Below, in pieces: positions 44,748 through 55,789 of a DNA stretch of 64,000 bases (its first letter is position 1; every line of letters begins with the position of its first letter). Origin of the DNA: Hygrocybe punicea (lineage: Eukaryota > Basidiomycota > Agaricomycetes > Agaricales > Hygrophoraceae). A program made the position numbers and the translations under genes. The notes under the pieces were generated by a model that was not told where the DNA came from, made no database searches, and saw nothing but the letters and a program-made list of their open reading frames with translations. Location of the stretch: positions 7,539,508-7,603,507 of the forward strand of contig OY744464.1 of NCBI GenBank assembly GCA_963556145.1. The letters run 5' to 3'.

Positions 44748-47297
44748 GTGTCCGGATCCGGTACCCCTTTATTTACTACGTCCAATAGTCCAGAACCTAT
44801 CGATTTACCCCTCGAAATCCCGGTCATCCGCATCTCTTCGGACGAATCTTCCAAATTAAGCTCACCCCCTTCCACACCAACCTCGTCGTCTTCCGCTCAA
44901 CAACAATTGGCTTCCGTTTCTAGTACCGTTCTGTCTATCGTCCTGTCTTCGATTTCATCTCCTGATCCCGTTCCGACATCGAGTATCGTCTCGTCTGCCT
45001 CCTCGACATCGTTATCCATGAATTTTAGTGTTCCGCTTCCCGATTTGTCGAATATTGCGATCTCGTCTCCTATAGTTTTTACATCATCGATTCCGGTTCC
45101 CGTTGTTCCCATCCCATCCACATCTACGTCCTCGATCCCCGTTCCTACACCCGTTATGGCCACTACCCAACAAATGCCTGCACGTGGCCACACCACGGCT
45201 CCGACCTTTGATGGGAACCCGTTAAATCTTAAACGTTTCTTCGACGAAGTCAACCTCTTAGCAGACGAGGCCAAACTCGACGACAGGGGCAAAATTAAAC
45301 ATAGTCTTTGGTATGCCAGTATAGCCGACTTCGAGATTTGGGATCGTTTACTGACAGCGGCCAGTGGCGATTTTGATGATTTTCGAAAAGCGGTTATACA
45401 ATTATATCCCGGTGCTGAGGACGATCGACGATATTCGGTCACGGACCTTGATCAACTTACTATTACACAAGCCCGACATGGGATCCGTACCCGCGCAGAG
45501 TTGGGAGAATATTATAGAGAATTCTTCCGTATCGCGGGTTTCTTACTTGACAAGAGACGGATCTCAGAACGTGAACGAAATCTGGCGTACGAGGCCGGAT
45601 TCGACCCTGATCTCAAACAGCGGGTTAAAATGAGGATGCAGTATAGCAAACCCAACCATTTCCACGACGATCCTTACGATTTTCAAGAATTTCACAATTG
45701 TGCTCATTTCCTGTTGGCTGGAACCGCAGCCGACCAAGGATCCTTGACCCGATCCACGTGTACTCGTCCCACTCCCGAACCCGTTGTACCAAAAGCGGAA
45801 CCACCCGATAATGGCATGGCCGATCTTATGCGGCTTATGACGCAACAAATAGCAATGCTTACCCAGACCATGGCCGCCCAGCATTCGCGTCCGAATCCTA
45901 TACCACGTCCCCTGGCTCCCCGCCTTACAGACAATGGATCAGTACCGCCTCCGGCGGAAAAATGTTGCTATTTTTGTCATGACCCAATGCACTTGATTCT
46001 GCAATGCCCCCACGTCGACAAATATATCTGCAATGGAAAGTGTATCCGCAACGAGGCCGGTCGTGTCGTCTTACCCAACGGATATTTTATCCCTCGTCAT
46101 ATTGTCGGCCGAACTCTTCGGGAACGCTTCGACCTTTGGCATGCCCAGAACCCTGGACAGAAAGCAGCAGTCACGACGCAACGCGACCCCCCTCCTCATA
46201 TGAAGGTCAACATCGTGGAAGTTGTCGATGTTCCCAACGAAGACGCTCCTCTCCCTTTTGTTAACGAGGTCTATCATTCCACAGTTCACGACCATGTATG
46301 TGTTCCTGACGACAATGACTGCGAAGAGGAAATCCAGGTTTTGGAAGCAGAACTTCAGAAGGTGAAAAGTAAGTGTGTCCGATTCGACGGGGTCGAGATT
46401 CCGCCTTGCTACTCCAAAGGGAAAGGGAGAGCACCCAATCCGTCTCTTAAACCCGTTCCTTCCGCACCTGTGGACCCGCCAGTAGCTGGTCCTTCTTCTG
46501 CACAACCGCAACCTCCTTCGGCCGTGACGGCTTCGATTCCACGAACACCCGCTCCACAAACCGGTCCCTTTCCGACCCCGCCACAATATCATTATCAGGC
46601 TCCTGTTGAGGATGCTCGTCTGGCGAAATCCGTGGCTAGTCGGGCTCTCGATACGGAAATCAGGGTTTCACAACGCGAACTATTGGCCATAGCACCGGAT
46701 ATCCGCCGACATTTCAAGAAAATTACTACTTCGAAAAAGATTCCTAACGAAGCAAATCCGGCCCAGGTTTTCCACCAAGCAATGACGAGTAACGTCCTGA
46801 CCCGCCCGTGTGATGATTGCCACGAGAATATTCCACTCATTGTTGCCGAAAACGCTGTGCCCCTTCGTGCCATCTACCCACTCATCGATGGAAAATACCG
46901 GTTTGAATGTGTTGTGGATGGGGGATCTATGATCATCGGTATGCGGCGCGACTTATGGAACAAACTCAGTCTCGGATTGCAAAATCACAAACTTGTCTTA
47001 CAATCCGCCAATTCGATGGACAATGATACGCTCGGACGGATTGCAAATCTTCGTTTTGGATTTGGAGAATTCGATATTTACCTCCAAGTCCAAGTCATCG
47101 AGGACACCCCATATGAAGTTTTGTTGGGTTGTCCGTTCGCCACATTAACTAATCTTGTCACAAAGGATTTCCGCGACGGCAATCAGATTATCACGCTTAC
47201 CGATCCTAATTCCGGTGCAATAGTTACTGTTCCGACGGTGGAACACAACGAAAAAGAACGGCGTGCCCGATCCGACACGCGGAAACCGGGTTTTTGA
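44748..47297 (+). CDS. gag: gag (with protease) of Gypsy element 2
   Basis: An uninterrupted frame of 849 codons counted from 44748; the frame is already open from the LTR edge and has no ATG before about 45018 (MNFSVPL), so the true start (possibly non-AUG) is uncertain. The N-terminal ~130 residues are Ser/Pro/Val-rich. The gag core starts at APTFDGNPLNLKRFF. The zinc knuckle is CYFCHDPMHLILQC (about residue 406). The C-terminal part holds an aspartyl protease-like domain: FECVVDGGSMI (D-G-G in place of D-S/T-G) and YEVLLGCPF. The frame ends in ...KPGF at TGA 47295-47297, immediately after the slippery heptamer. The product would form the capsid and the protease that matures it. Confidence 0.85.
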   Translation: MSGSGTPLFTTSNSPEPIDLPLEIPVIRISSDESSKLSSPPSTPTSSSSAQQQLASVSSTVLSIVLSSISSPDPVPTSSIVSSASSTSLSMNFSVPLPDLSNIAISSPIVFTSSIPVPVVPIPSTSTSSIPVPTPVMATTQQMPARGHTTAPTFDGNPLNLKRFFDEVNLLADEAKLDDRGKIKHSLWYASIADFEIWDRLLTAASGDFDDFRKAVIQLYPGAEDDRRYSVTDLDQLTITQARHGIRTRAELGEYYREFFRIAGFLLDKRRISERERNLAYEAGFDPDLKQRVKMRMQYSKPNHFHDDPYDFQEFHNCAHFLLAGTAADQGSLTRSTCTRPTPEPVVPKAEPPDNGMADLMRLMTQQIAMLTQTMAAQHSRPNPIPRPLAPRLTDNGSVPPPAEKCCYFCHDPMHLILQCPHVDKYICNGKCIRNEAGRVVLPNGYFIPRHIVGRTLRERFDLWHAQNPGQKAAVTTQRDPPPHMKVNIVEVVDVPNEDAPLPFVNEVYHSTVHDHVCVPDDNDCEEEIQVLEAELQKVKSKCVRFDGVEIPPCYSKGKGRAPNPSLKPVPSAPVDPPVAGPSSAQPQPPSAVTASIPRTPAPQTGPFPTPPQYHYQAPVEDARLAKSVASRALDTEIRVSQRELLAIAPDIRRHFKKITTSKKIPNEANPAQVFHQAMTSNVLTRPCDDCHENIPLIVAENAVPLRAIYPLIDGKYRFECVVDGGSMIIGMRRDLWNKLSLGLQNHKLVLQSANSMDNDTLGRIANLRFGFGEFDIYLQVQVIEDTPYEVLLGCPFATLTNLVTKDFRDGNQIITLTDPNSGAIVTVPTVEHNEKERRARSDTRKPGF
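47288..47294 (+). promoter_or_regulatory. -1 ribosomal frameshift heptamer GGGTTTT
   Basis: In gag phase the bases read G GGT TTT TGA, the canonical X XXY YYZ slippery pattern placed directly before the gag stop. A slip by -1 continues as TTT TTG ATT ATC into pol. The pol frame has no ATG at its start, so frameshifting is the natural way to express it. A downstream pseudoknot was not examined. Confidence 0.75.
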
Positions 47298-50200
47298 TTA
47301 TCGAGGAATCGGACACATTCCGAGGAGATGTCGCGCCTACGAATGATAAGCCGGAACTCGCAAGTGATCCAATTTGTTCTCATGATACCCTTCCCGATTC
47401 TATTCCGTCTTCGGATTCCGACCCGCCTTTTGACCCGTCCCTCTATTTTCATTTTGATTCATCATCTACTGATTCCACTGCTAAAGAATTTTGTTTCTCT
47501 TTCGAGCTCGATTTCTCCTCAAAACCGCCGTCTTCAACCTCGGACGCGGTATCTATATTGTCATCTCTCTATTCTCATCTTGTAAAAGTATCCTCGGAAA
47601 CTAAACCTGTACATAACGTATTCCAGGTTAATGCCGACCCGCCCAAACGTGATTTAAAAGGAGTCGTTGTCCGGAAAAAGTACAAGAAAGTCACGAACCG
47701 AGTTCGTCCCATTTCCACCACTCTTCCGGACAAGTATAGGATTATTCGTAACATCACTGGTGATCCGCTTGCCGACTTACCCACGCTTCCGATACGTCCA
47801 CCCGATTTTATGCCCGGAACCCGCTACACCCAGGAACCTCACAACAAATACCACATTAACCCGGATGACTTTCTATGGCCGGAAGAGGAAAGACTTGGCC
47901 ATTTTCTTATCAAAGAACAAGAAGCCGCGTTCGCTTGGAACGAATCCGAGAAAGGTCAATTCAATACCGATTACTTTCCCCCAATCCATATCCCGACCGT
48001 TCCCCACATGCCTTGGGTTCACAAAAATATCCCTATACCGCCTGGAATTCTGGCAGAAGTCGTCCGGATTATAAAAGATAAGATTGCCGCTGGTACCTAC
48101 GAGCCCTCCAATTCTTCTTACCGTTCCCGGTGGTTTTGTGTTATTAAGAAGGACGGTCTTAGCTTGCGCTTAGTGCACGACCTACAGCCGCTCAACGCTG
48201 TCACTATCCGGGACCCCGCGGTGCCCCCAATGACGGACCAACTGGCTGAATCCTTTGGTGGACATTCGTGTTACGGGGCCTTAAATCTCTTCGTATCTTT
48301 GGATCAGCGGCTTGTGCATCCAGATTCGCACGACTACATGACCTTTCAATCCCCACTTGGTACACTCCGTCTTACACGCATCGCAATGGGATATACGAAT
48401 TCACCCCAGATCATGCATGGGGATACCACATATATTTTACGCGACGAAATCCCGCATGTAACAATCCCGTTTATGGATGATATTACTCTGAAAGGCCCCC
48501 CAACCCGTTATGAATTACCCGATGGCGGCTATGAGACTATACTGGAAAACGATGGAATACGACGATTTGTGTGGGAATACTTTCAGGGTGTTAATCGAGT
48601 CCTACAACGTTTCCGGTACATTGGCGGAACATTCAATGGCAAGAAGCTGGAGCTTTGCTGCCCGTCTGTGGTTGTTGTTGGTCATACGTGCACTTACGAA
48701 GGTCGTGTCCCCGACGCCGGGAAGGTTCAGAAGATTTGTGATTGGCCTCTGCCTAGGAACGCGACCAATATACGCGCCTTCCTCGGTACTTGCAGACTTA
48801 TGAGGATTTTCATCAAGGGCTTTGCTTTGTACGCTCGACCCTTGGTTTATCTCACCCGGAAAGGAATACCCTTTGATTTCCAGGATGCGGAACTATCCGC
48901 ATTCGACTTCTTAAAACATGCCGTTGTCACTTCACCCGCTTTGCGTGCCATCAATTACGAAAAAGATTGGGAAGTTATATTGGCCGTGGATTCATTGGTT
49001 ATAGGTGTCGGGTTCATCCTCATGCAGATCCGCGATGACGGAAAGCGCTACCCGAGCCGCTTTGGGTCCATCACATGGAATGATCGTGAGTCACGCTATT
49101 CCCAGTCTAAGCTGGAATTGTTTGGCCTTTTCCGCGCCTTACGCTACTTCCGGGTGTTTATCATTGGTGTCCGTAATTTGACCGTCGAGGTCGACGCTAA
49201 ATACATCAAGGGGATGTTGAACAACCCGGATATTCAGCCAAACGCCACAATTAATCGGTGGATCGCCAGGATTTTACTTTTCAATTTCACACTAGTCCAC
49301 GTACCGGCTTCTGACCACTCCGCCGCGGATGGGCTCTCCCGCCGGCCACGAACTGAAGCCGATCCACCCGACACCGATGATTTTGAAGAATGGATTGACC
49401 GGTCCTGTGGTTTTTATATGGAAGTGGTCAACTACAGATCACCCCGATGTGACTCATCCACCCGTGTTTTATGTACGGCCTGCCAGAACCAAAGTTACGC
49501 GACAAACCCGGTAGCCGTGTACTCTGTAGAACAAACCGATGCCGATATCCCTCAGACAGCAAACGCTGTTGCCGCTGACGATCGGGTTCACGTTGTCGAA
49601 CAATTCCTTCGAACACTAGAGCGTCCACCTGGATTTTCCGACCAGAAATTCCGCCAATTCATGAGATACACGCTCGAGTTCTTCCTAATCGACGATAAAC
49701 TTTGGAGGAAGGACGCTCACGGAAAACATAAGGTCGTGGTTCCCGTTGGTAAACAGCTTTGACTTATCCGCGAGGTGCACGACTCCCTCGGACACAAGGG
49801 GGTGTTCTCTGTTCGAACTCATCTTTTGGATCGGTTTTGGTGGCCATTCTTGAATCATGACGTCAAGTGGTATGTCCGGTCGTGTCACCAGTGTCAAATC
49901 CGGCAAATGCGCTACCACCATATTCCGCCTACGGTTGCGACTCCGGCTTCATTATTTCGTAAGGTATACATCGATACCATGCACATGCCCCGATCCCGTG
50001 GTTTCCGCTACATTGTACAAGCTCGATGCTCCCTTACTTCATATCCAGAGTTCCGTATGCTGTGCCGGGAAACGGGTTCTACCATAGGCGCCTTTATTTT
50101 CGAAGAAATACTGTGCCGGTGGGGTGCTTTGGAAGAAATTGTCACGGATAACGGCCCTCCGTTCGTCGACGCACTCAATTACCTCGCGGACCGTTTTGGT

Positions 50201-50953
50201 ATCCGACACATCCGGATTTCCCCCTACAACTCACAGGCTAACGGACCCGTCGAACGTGGTCATCGGGACGTTCGCGAAGCAATAATGAAAACATGCGATG
50301 GCGACGAGCGGAGTTGGCACACCGTTGTACACTCGGTATTTTGGGCAGAACGGGTTACAACCCACCAGGACCTCGGGTATTCGTCGTATTATATGGCTCA
50401 CGGTGTCGAGCCCCTCTTTCCGTTCGACTTAGCTGAAGCAACATATTTGGTTCCACGGCAAAGTGCTATGACGACGCCGGAACTTATTGCTCTCCATGCC
50501 CGACAACTACGGAAATGGCCAGAGGACCTTGACACCATTAGGGATCGTGTACTCAAGTCACAGTTCAAATCCGTTCGACAGTTCGAAGAGAAATTTGCGA
50601 ATACGATCAAAAGCTACGACTTGCGACCCGGCGATCTGGTACTCATCCAGAATTCACGGGTCGAGATGTCTCTAGACCGGAAGTCAAAGCCGCGTTGGTT
50701 TGGTCCAATGATTGTCGTCCACAAGACGGAGGGTCAGTCTTACATTCTTGCCGAGTTAGACGGAACCGTTTCTCGAACCCGGTACGCGGCGTTCCGGCTT
50801 ATACCATACTATAGCCACTCGCGTCTCTCGATCTCCCTTGATGGCTTTCTGCGCTTTCTGGTGAACACGCATGAACCCGACGTCTCGTCTAACGGATCCG
50901 CCTCTCCGGCTGACGAATTACCAGTGTTTGATGAACCCCTTGAAGACAATTAG
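47294..50953 (+). pseudogene. pol: pol of Gypsy element 2 (RT-RNase H-integrase), one nonsense codon
   Basis: One frame of 1,220 codons with a single TGA at 49760-49762 (GKQL-stop-LIREVHD; CGA to TGA in a TCG context). RT: CVIKKDGLSLRLVHDLQPLN, then GALNLFVSLDQR, where the first catalytic Asp of the usual (L/I)DL is Asn (AAT at about 48284-48286), and FMDDI with both Asp present. RNase H: VILAVDSLVIGVGFIL, SKLELFGLFRAL, VEVDAKYIKGML. The tether ends HVPASDHSAADGLSRR. Integrase: HDSLGHKG..RTHLLDRFWWP, CHQCQIRQ, core YIDTMHM, VTDNGPPF and NGPVERGHRDV. No chromodomain was seen; the C-terminus is ...FDEPLEDN. The nonsense codon and the Asn suggest this copy is inactive. Confidence 0.9.
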
Positions 50954-51284
50954 CCACCCGTACCCCGTTTTGGTCCGGTTTCAACCCGCTGGTACTCATC
51001 AGGGTCTACCCGGTGGGATACTATCTGTTTCAGTTTTGGACTCCTTCTGTTTCCGCTCCCCTTTTCGTTTTTATTTCACGAACTCGAATGATGCGATTAG
51101 TCCCGATCACGCCGTGCTTGGAAAGTCTTCGGGCTTCACCCTTGCCAGTGGGGACCTAGCTGATAGAGTGTCAATTTTCTTTTTTATGTCTATTCGTTTC
51201 TCAGTCCGAAAAAGTGTCAAAATTTTACTACACCTTTATGTACAGACCGGCCGGCCTCCCGACGCTTCTCCTCCACGGAACCCG
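50954..51284. other. Spacer between pol and antisense gene
   Basis: About 330 bp between convergent pol and antisense gene stops. No coding signal was identified. A shared 3' end/terminator region is plausible. Confidence 0.4.
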
Positions 51285-52769
51285 TCACTTTGTTCCCCGG
51301 GTTTTGACGCCCACAATTTCGAGTTGCGTAATGAGGAGTGCATGGTTGGCGCGGATCCGGTTGAGTTGTTGGGTGATCATTGTGAGGTGGGAATTGACCG
51401 TGGCCGTGTATGTGGCGAGTTGTTCCGCGGCCATCGCGATGTCGTTCTGGGACTTGTTGGTGACCTGCCACATATAGTTGAGGTTTTCCTCGAAGTCTTC
51501 ACTTATCCGGGGCCGTTTCAGTATGTGCCTCAGGACCTCGAGTTCTTTCGGATCCGTCGCCTCTGATTCCGAGTCGGGTTCCACCTCCGAGAGCGTCCGT
51601 TTACTACTTGACGGCCCCTTGACCGGTACCTTGCGCTTGACCGGGATTTCGACCATCGGGATGATCTTGCACTTCGCGGCCGGGTTACGAGCCTTCTCCT
51701 TTCCCTTTCGTGTGGTCTTTTTCACCCCTCCAATCGCGCCCCTTGCCGCCAATATGCACTTCTTTTTCAAGCGCTTGCACCGCTCGCAGGCAAAGCCCTC
51801 GACTCCTCGACAGGCTTCCTTCGCGATTTCGCACCCGTCACACTGTCGAATACGGAATGGACCGGTTAGCTGGAACTTCGTCAGTTGGCACAATGTGAAG
51901 AAGGGACGATGTACGGACGGCCCGTTATTCTGGTCCTCCCCTGCTGGCCCCTCCAACTCTCCCCTCGGGACAGAGAAGTCTTTCAAACCGTCATCTGCCG
52001 GATTCATTTGCTTGATTTCCCTGAGTTGGGCTGCCTCCCACTCCATTTCGTGATTTGAGGGCGAGGAAACTGCGTCATCCTCGTCGTCGGCCGCCCCACC
52101 AATCGGACCGTCCGTATGTTGCGTTTGCGAAAGCTCCCCTACGTCCTCGAACCCGTCCGGAATCACCCGGTACTCGGCATTTCTCCTTTGCTGCTCCAGG
52201 ACGAATTCGGCCGCCAGTCGTTTATGCTTGGCTTCGTAGTCCCGTTTAGCGGTTGCTGCCTCTTCATCTCGTTCCTTCTGGCATCGGGTCGCTTCCTTTT
52301 CAGCCGCCTGTTTCCTTTCCGCTGCTGCCTCAGCCTCCCTTCGATCCTCCTCCGGGTGTTGTGCCTCCTCTGCTGCCTCTCGGGTTGCCATCTCCTGTTC
52401 CCATCGTATATGTTCCTGGCGGTTCACGATCCAATGTTCGATTTCCACCATCAGCATCCCGGCGCTCCTCCATCCGGCGGACTCGACGACCTCGATCCCG
52501 CTCTCCTGGATTTCCGCGGTAATACCTACATAGGCACGCTGTTGTCCGCGTTACGTTCAGTTGTGAATTGGCCTACAATGTGCTATTCGACCACGTACCA
52601 GTGCCCGCTTCCGTCTGAAGACCCATTGGGATGCTTCCACCTCGCGGCCCTCTTGCATGACTTCATGGGCCGTTTGGTCAACCTCCCGCACCTCCGCTAT
52701 CGCGTCGGCAAGGTCTTGGCGCGTGTTTTCATCGAGGGCTTGGAGAAACTCGTCGTGGGAGCGTTGCAT
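51285..52769 (-). CDS. Antisense gene: coiled coil plus Zn2Cys6-spaced cluster
   Basis: Minus strand inside Gypsy element 2, between pol and the 3' LTR. Exon 1 starts at ATG 52769 (MQRSHDEFLQALDENTRQDL) and exon 2 runs from about 52508 to the stop at 51285-51287. A 69-nt intron with donor GTGGTC at about 52577 and acceptor TATGTAG joins them in phase; a stronger GTACGT donor nearby would not keep the frame. Residues about 95-160 are Glu/Ala/Arg-rich and strongly coiled-coil (EEAQHPEEDRREAEAAAERK). The middle is acidic. A cysteine block CDGC-x6-C-x7-CERC-x6-C follows the exact CX2CX6C..CX2CX6C spacing of fungal binuclear zinc clusters, then a Lys/Arg-rich region and a C-terminal helical segment. 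No stop interrupts it. Likely a DNA-binding nuclear protein carried by the retroelement (inference). Confidence 0.7.
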
Positions 52770-53054
52770 CTTGTGATAACTGAGCAGTATTGGTGGGGTT
52801 GTTGTTGTTGATGTCGCGTAAGAAAATTTTTCTTGTGTGTCGTTGTTGACGCAGTCACGTGGCGGCTTTGTTTATGCTCAGCCCCGGTTGCCTTCTTGGG
52901 TTTTCGCGGATTCTTATCGTTATCCCCGGGTTGCCGTCGGCTTGCACACACCTGTACGACCATATGACAATCCGACGTGTTGGATTCCAATCCGGATCGA
53001 CCTCGAGCTTATTTGACCGACGGATCGACCAGGGATGGTCTCTATTAGAAGTGT

Positions 53055-53062
53055 GGGGGAGA
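53055..53062 (+). promoter_or_regulatory. Polypurine tract
   Basis: GGGGGAGA immediately before the 3' LTR start at 53063, the expected plus-strand primer site. Confidence 0.75.
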
Positions 53063-53767
53063 TGTAGAGGGCAGGGTCCCTCTATACATGAAAACCCGAC
53101 ATATACGACACAACCCGAATCCGCACAAAGACCTATAACGAACCCGATCGAAATACCTTCCAAAATCCACCAAACCCGGATCCGGATCCGATCCGTAACA
53201 CAGGGCGGCGCTCAACCCGATTGTATACGTTCTCATCACGACGATCATCAACACTGGTTCACTCCTATACTACAGTTCCTATCACGTTTCGTAGAGACAC
53301 TGATCGGGTTGATATGTTTCAGTAGATTTGACGTTTACTGCCTCTTCTCCTAACTGGCCTGTGCAGAGCACCACCTTGTTTAAGTACTATAAAATGTAGA
53401 GATAGTTGTACCAATAATACAAGTTGACTCTTCACCCCAAAACGCACAGAACCCTTTCGTACTAAGTGTCTCACCACTTTCCGTTATCCCATAACAAACC
53501 CGCCCTTACTATCCCTAAATACTCTTCGTCAACTCCACGACCCAACCGGATCCGACACCCAAATCAATCCGGAAACCAACCCGACCAATCGGACACCAAC
53601 CCAATCAATCGGAAACCAACCCGACCAATCGGAAAGGTCCAATCCTCTCCGGTTCCCACTTACGTGACCTCGGATTCTCTACTTGGCACTCCTTTGATCA
53701 CTTCTACTAGCTGATCACCCTTCACAGTAGATTCCCATTCGGATCTACAACCACACTCGCCGTCACA
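53063..53767 (+). repeat. 3' LTR of Gypsy element 2
   Basis: 705 bp, TGTAGAGGG..CGTCACA, nearly identical to the 5' LTR apart from one fewer ~19-bp internal unit and a few substitutions. Confidence 0.95.
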
Positions 53768-54362
53768 TCGCTCCGCTCACAAACATCAGTGGCACAAAAA
53801 GCATGTAACACTGTCATCAGTAGCCGCCACAGGTGTTTGTTCGCTTCACTCACAAACATCAGACCATTGAATACAAAAATCTATGGGAAACAGAACATAA
53901 ATTGAAAATAAATACATTTACAATAAAATAAAATAAAATAAAGTCACCCTGTAGGAAATAAATTTACAATAAAGTAAGATAAAATAAAATAAAAATCACA
54001 AACACAAAATAAATTGACAAAAATAAAGCAAATCACGGTATACATACTTCTAGCCCTTAAAAAACTGAACAATTTCCTTCCTACAATCTTGTTCATAGGA
54101 GCTCATTTGATGCCATAATTTGACAATATCATTTTGGATGTCAAAAAATACTGGTTTATCTTCTATTTCATCCACAACTCACCATACACTAAACATTGTC
54201 CCAATATAATTACAGGAGTAGATAGCCCTTTAGAAATAGTACAAATTTCCCTCTATAACCATCTCAATCTATGCAGTACTTCATGAGATATAGCTGAATT
54301 ACTTTTATTTTTCTAAACTTCAAAAAAGTTGAGTTAGTGTCAAGCTCACTGCAAACGGCTGT
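53768..54362. other. Hairpin repeat continuation and AT-rich DNA
   Basis: 53768-53870 completes the split TGTTTGT/ACAAACA repeat and carries a third copy. 53910-54010 is a (TAAAA)n-rich tract. No gene. Confidence 0.5.
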
Positions 54363-54650
54363 AAGTAGTCAGTAGAATGAAGAAAAAAGATAAAGAACAC
54401 TTACCTGGGGTGCTCTGGTATCCGCACTCATTGTCGCGTCGTTGTTGAAAACCACAAGTCTTGTTGAACATGCGCACGAGACTTTCAACTGGAATTTGCC
54501 GATGTCCCAAACGGGGTCGAGTTGCCATATAGGGAAGAGTGGCTGGATTTTCTTATTATTATTACATGTACTACAACACCTCAATGGCCAGGGCAAGACC
54601 CTGAAGAGATGTAAGTATGATAAACCTACCCCGAGGGGAGTTTGTGTATT
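54363..54650 (+). repeat. Left arm of inverted repeat beside the gap
   Basis: 288 bp matching 54935-55223 in reverse complement with a few substitutions (CACTC against CACCC, CGTCG against CGTCA). Because the arms differ, this is not a simple duplicated read. It contains an exon/intron boundary read on the minus strand (CACCCCAG|GTAAGTGTTC). Confidence 0.85.
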
Positions 54651-54834
54651 TTATTTTATTTTATATGTGGAGATATTCACAATGCATTTTATGCCTCTGC
54701 CAAAATTGGACCCTTAAACAGCTAACTTTGCGAGTACATGTCTCAAAAATCTAAAATTAATTCTAGGAGTGCTAGGTAAGGTATACATTGTGTTCCAGAC
54801 AAGTGCCTGGTAGTTGGTGGTGCAGGGAATGTGT

Positions 54835-54934
54835 NNNNNNNNNNNNNNNNNNNNNNNNNNNNNNNNNNNNNNNNNNNNNNNNNNNNNNNNNNNNNNNNNN
54901 NNNNNNNNNNNNNNNNNNNNNNNNNNNNNNNNNN
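54835..54934. other. Assembly gap, 100 N
   Basis: Exactly 100 unknown bases, the usual placeholder for a gap of unknown length. It lies between the two arms of an inverted repeat, which probably caused the break in assembly. Confidence 0.99.
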
Positions 54935-55223
54935 AATACACAAACTCCCCTCGGGGTAGGTTTATCATACTTACATCTCTTCAGGGTCTTGCCCTGGCCA
55001 TTGAGGTGTTGTAGTACATGTAATAATAATAAGAAAATCCAGCCACTCTTCCCTATATGGCAACTCGACCCCGTTTGGGACATCGGCAAATTCAGTTGAA
55101 AGTCTCGTGCGCATGTTCAACAAGACTTGTGGTTTTCAACAATGACGCGACAATGGGTGCGGATACCAGAGCACCCCAGGTAAGTGTTCGTTATCTTTTT
55201 TCTTCATTCTACTGACTACTTAA
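54935..55223 (-). repeat. Right arm of inverted repeat beside the gap
   Basis: Begins exactly at the gap edge (AATACACAAACTCCCC) and is the reverse-complement partner of 54363-54650. Read on the plus strand it contains the splice donor CACCCCAG|GTAAGTG leading into the acidic low-complexity region. Confidence 0.85.
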
Positions 55224-55753
55224 AACATTTGTAGGTTTTTTGCCACACCCTCGCGCCAAACGAATGTGAACGCAACAACAACAACGGTGCAGGTGACAAG
55301 GAGACAGGGGACGCAGCCATGAACGGGGACAACCCAGGCTGACCACAACAGCAAGAACGAGGACAATGGGAATGACGACAATGGTGTAAACGAAGACAAG
55401 AACGAGGATGAACACGATGACGGCGAGAACGGGGAAAATGACGACACAGCAGGCGTGGGAACTACGACAACAGGAAGACAACAATGGGCAGGGCCAACAA
55501 AGATGAGGACGACGAGGAGGGCAGCGGGCATGGGAACCATGGACGATGGAAACGAGGATGACTAGGACAGGGGAACGGGACAATGGCAACAGGGACGACG
55601 AGGACGGAAACGGTGAGGACGGGATGGCAAACGGGACGGCAACGACAACACGAATGGGAACAGGGCCATGCGGTAACAACAAGGACAAGGACAAGGACGG
55701 GGACGACAATGACAATGACAACGACAGGAACGACGAGGATGGGGAGGGGGATG

Positions 55754-55789
<36 letters not shown>

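Larger units (their letters stand above)
43836..53767 (+). mobile_element. Complete Gypsy element 2 (9.9 kb) with antisense gene
   Basis: Terminal LTRs 43836-44560 and 53063-53767 start TGTAGAGGG and end CGTCACA. A 4-bp duplication TCGC flanks the unit (43832-43835 and 53768-53771). The interior has a TGG-type primer site, gag (to 47297), a -1 frameshift heptamer, pol (to 50953), an antisense gene (51285-52769) and a polypurine tract (53055-53062). Only one nonsense codon and one catalytic-site change were noticed in 2 kb-plus of gag and 3.6 kb of pol, so it is much younger than Gypsy element 1. Confidence 0.95.

Noticed and set aside
44897..46592. Minus-strand open frames across gag of Gypsy element 2
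   Set aside because: Shadows of the gag frame; low-complexity Ser/Val or Arg readings without domain signatures.
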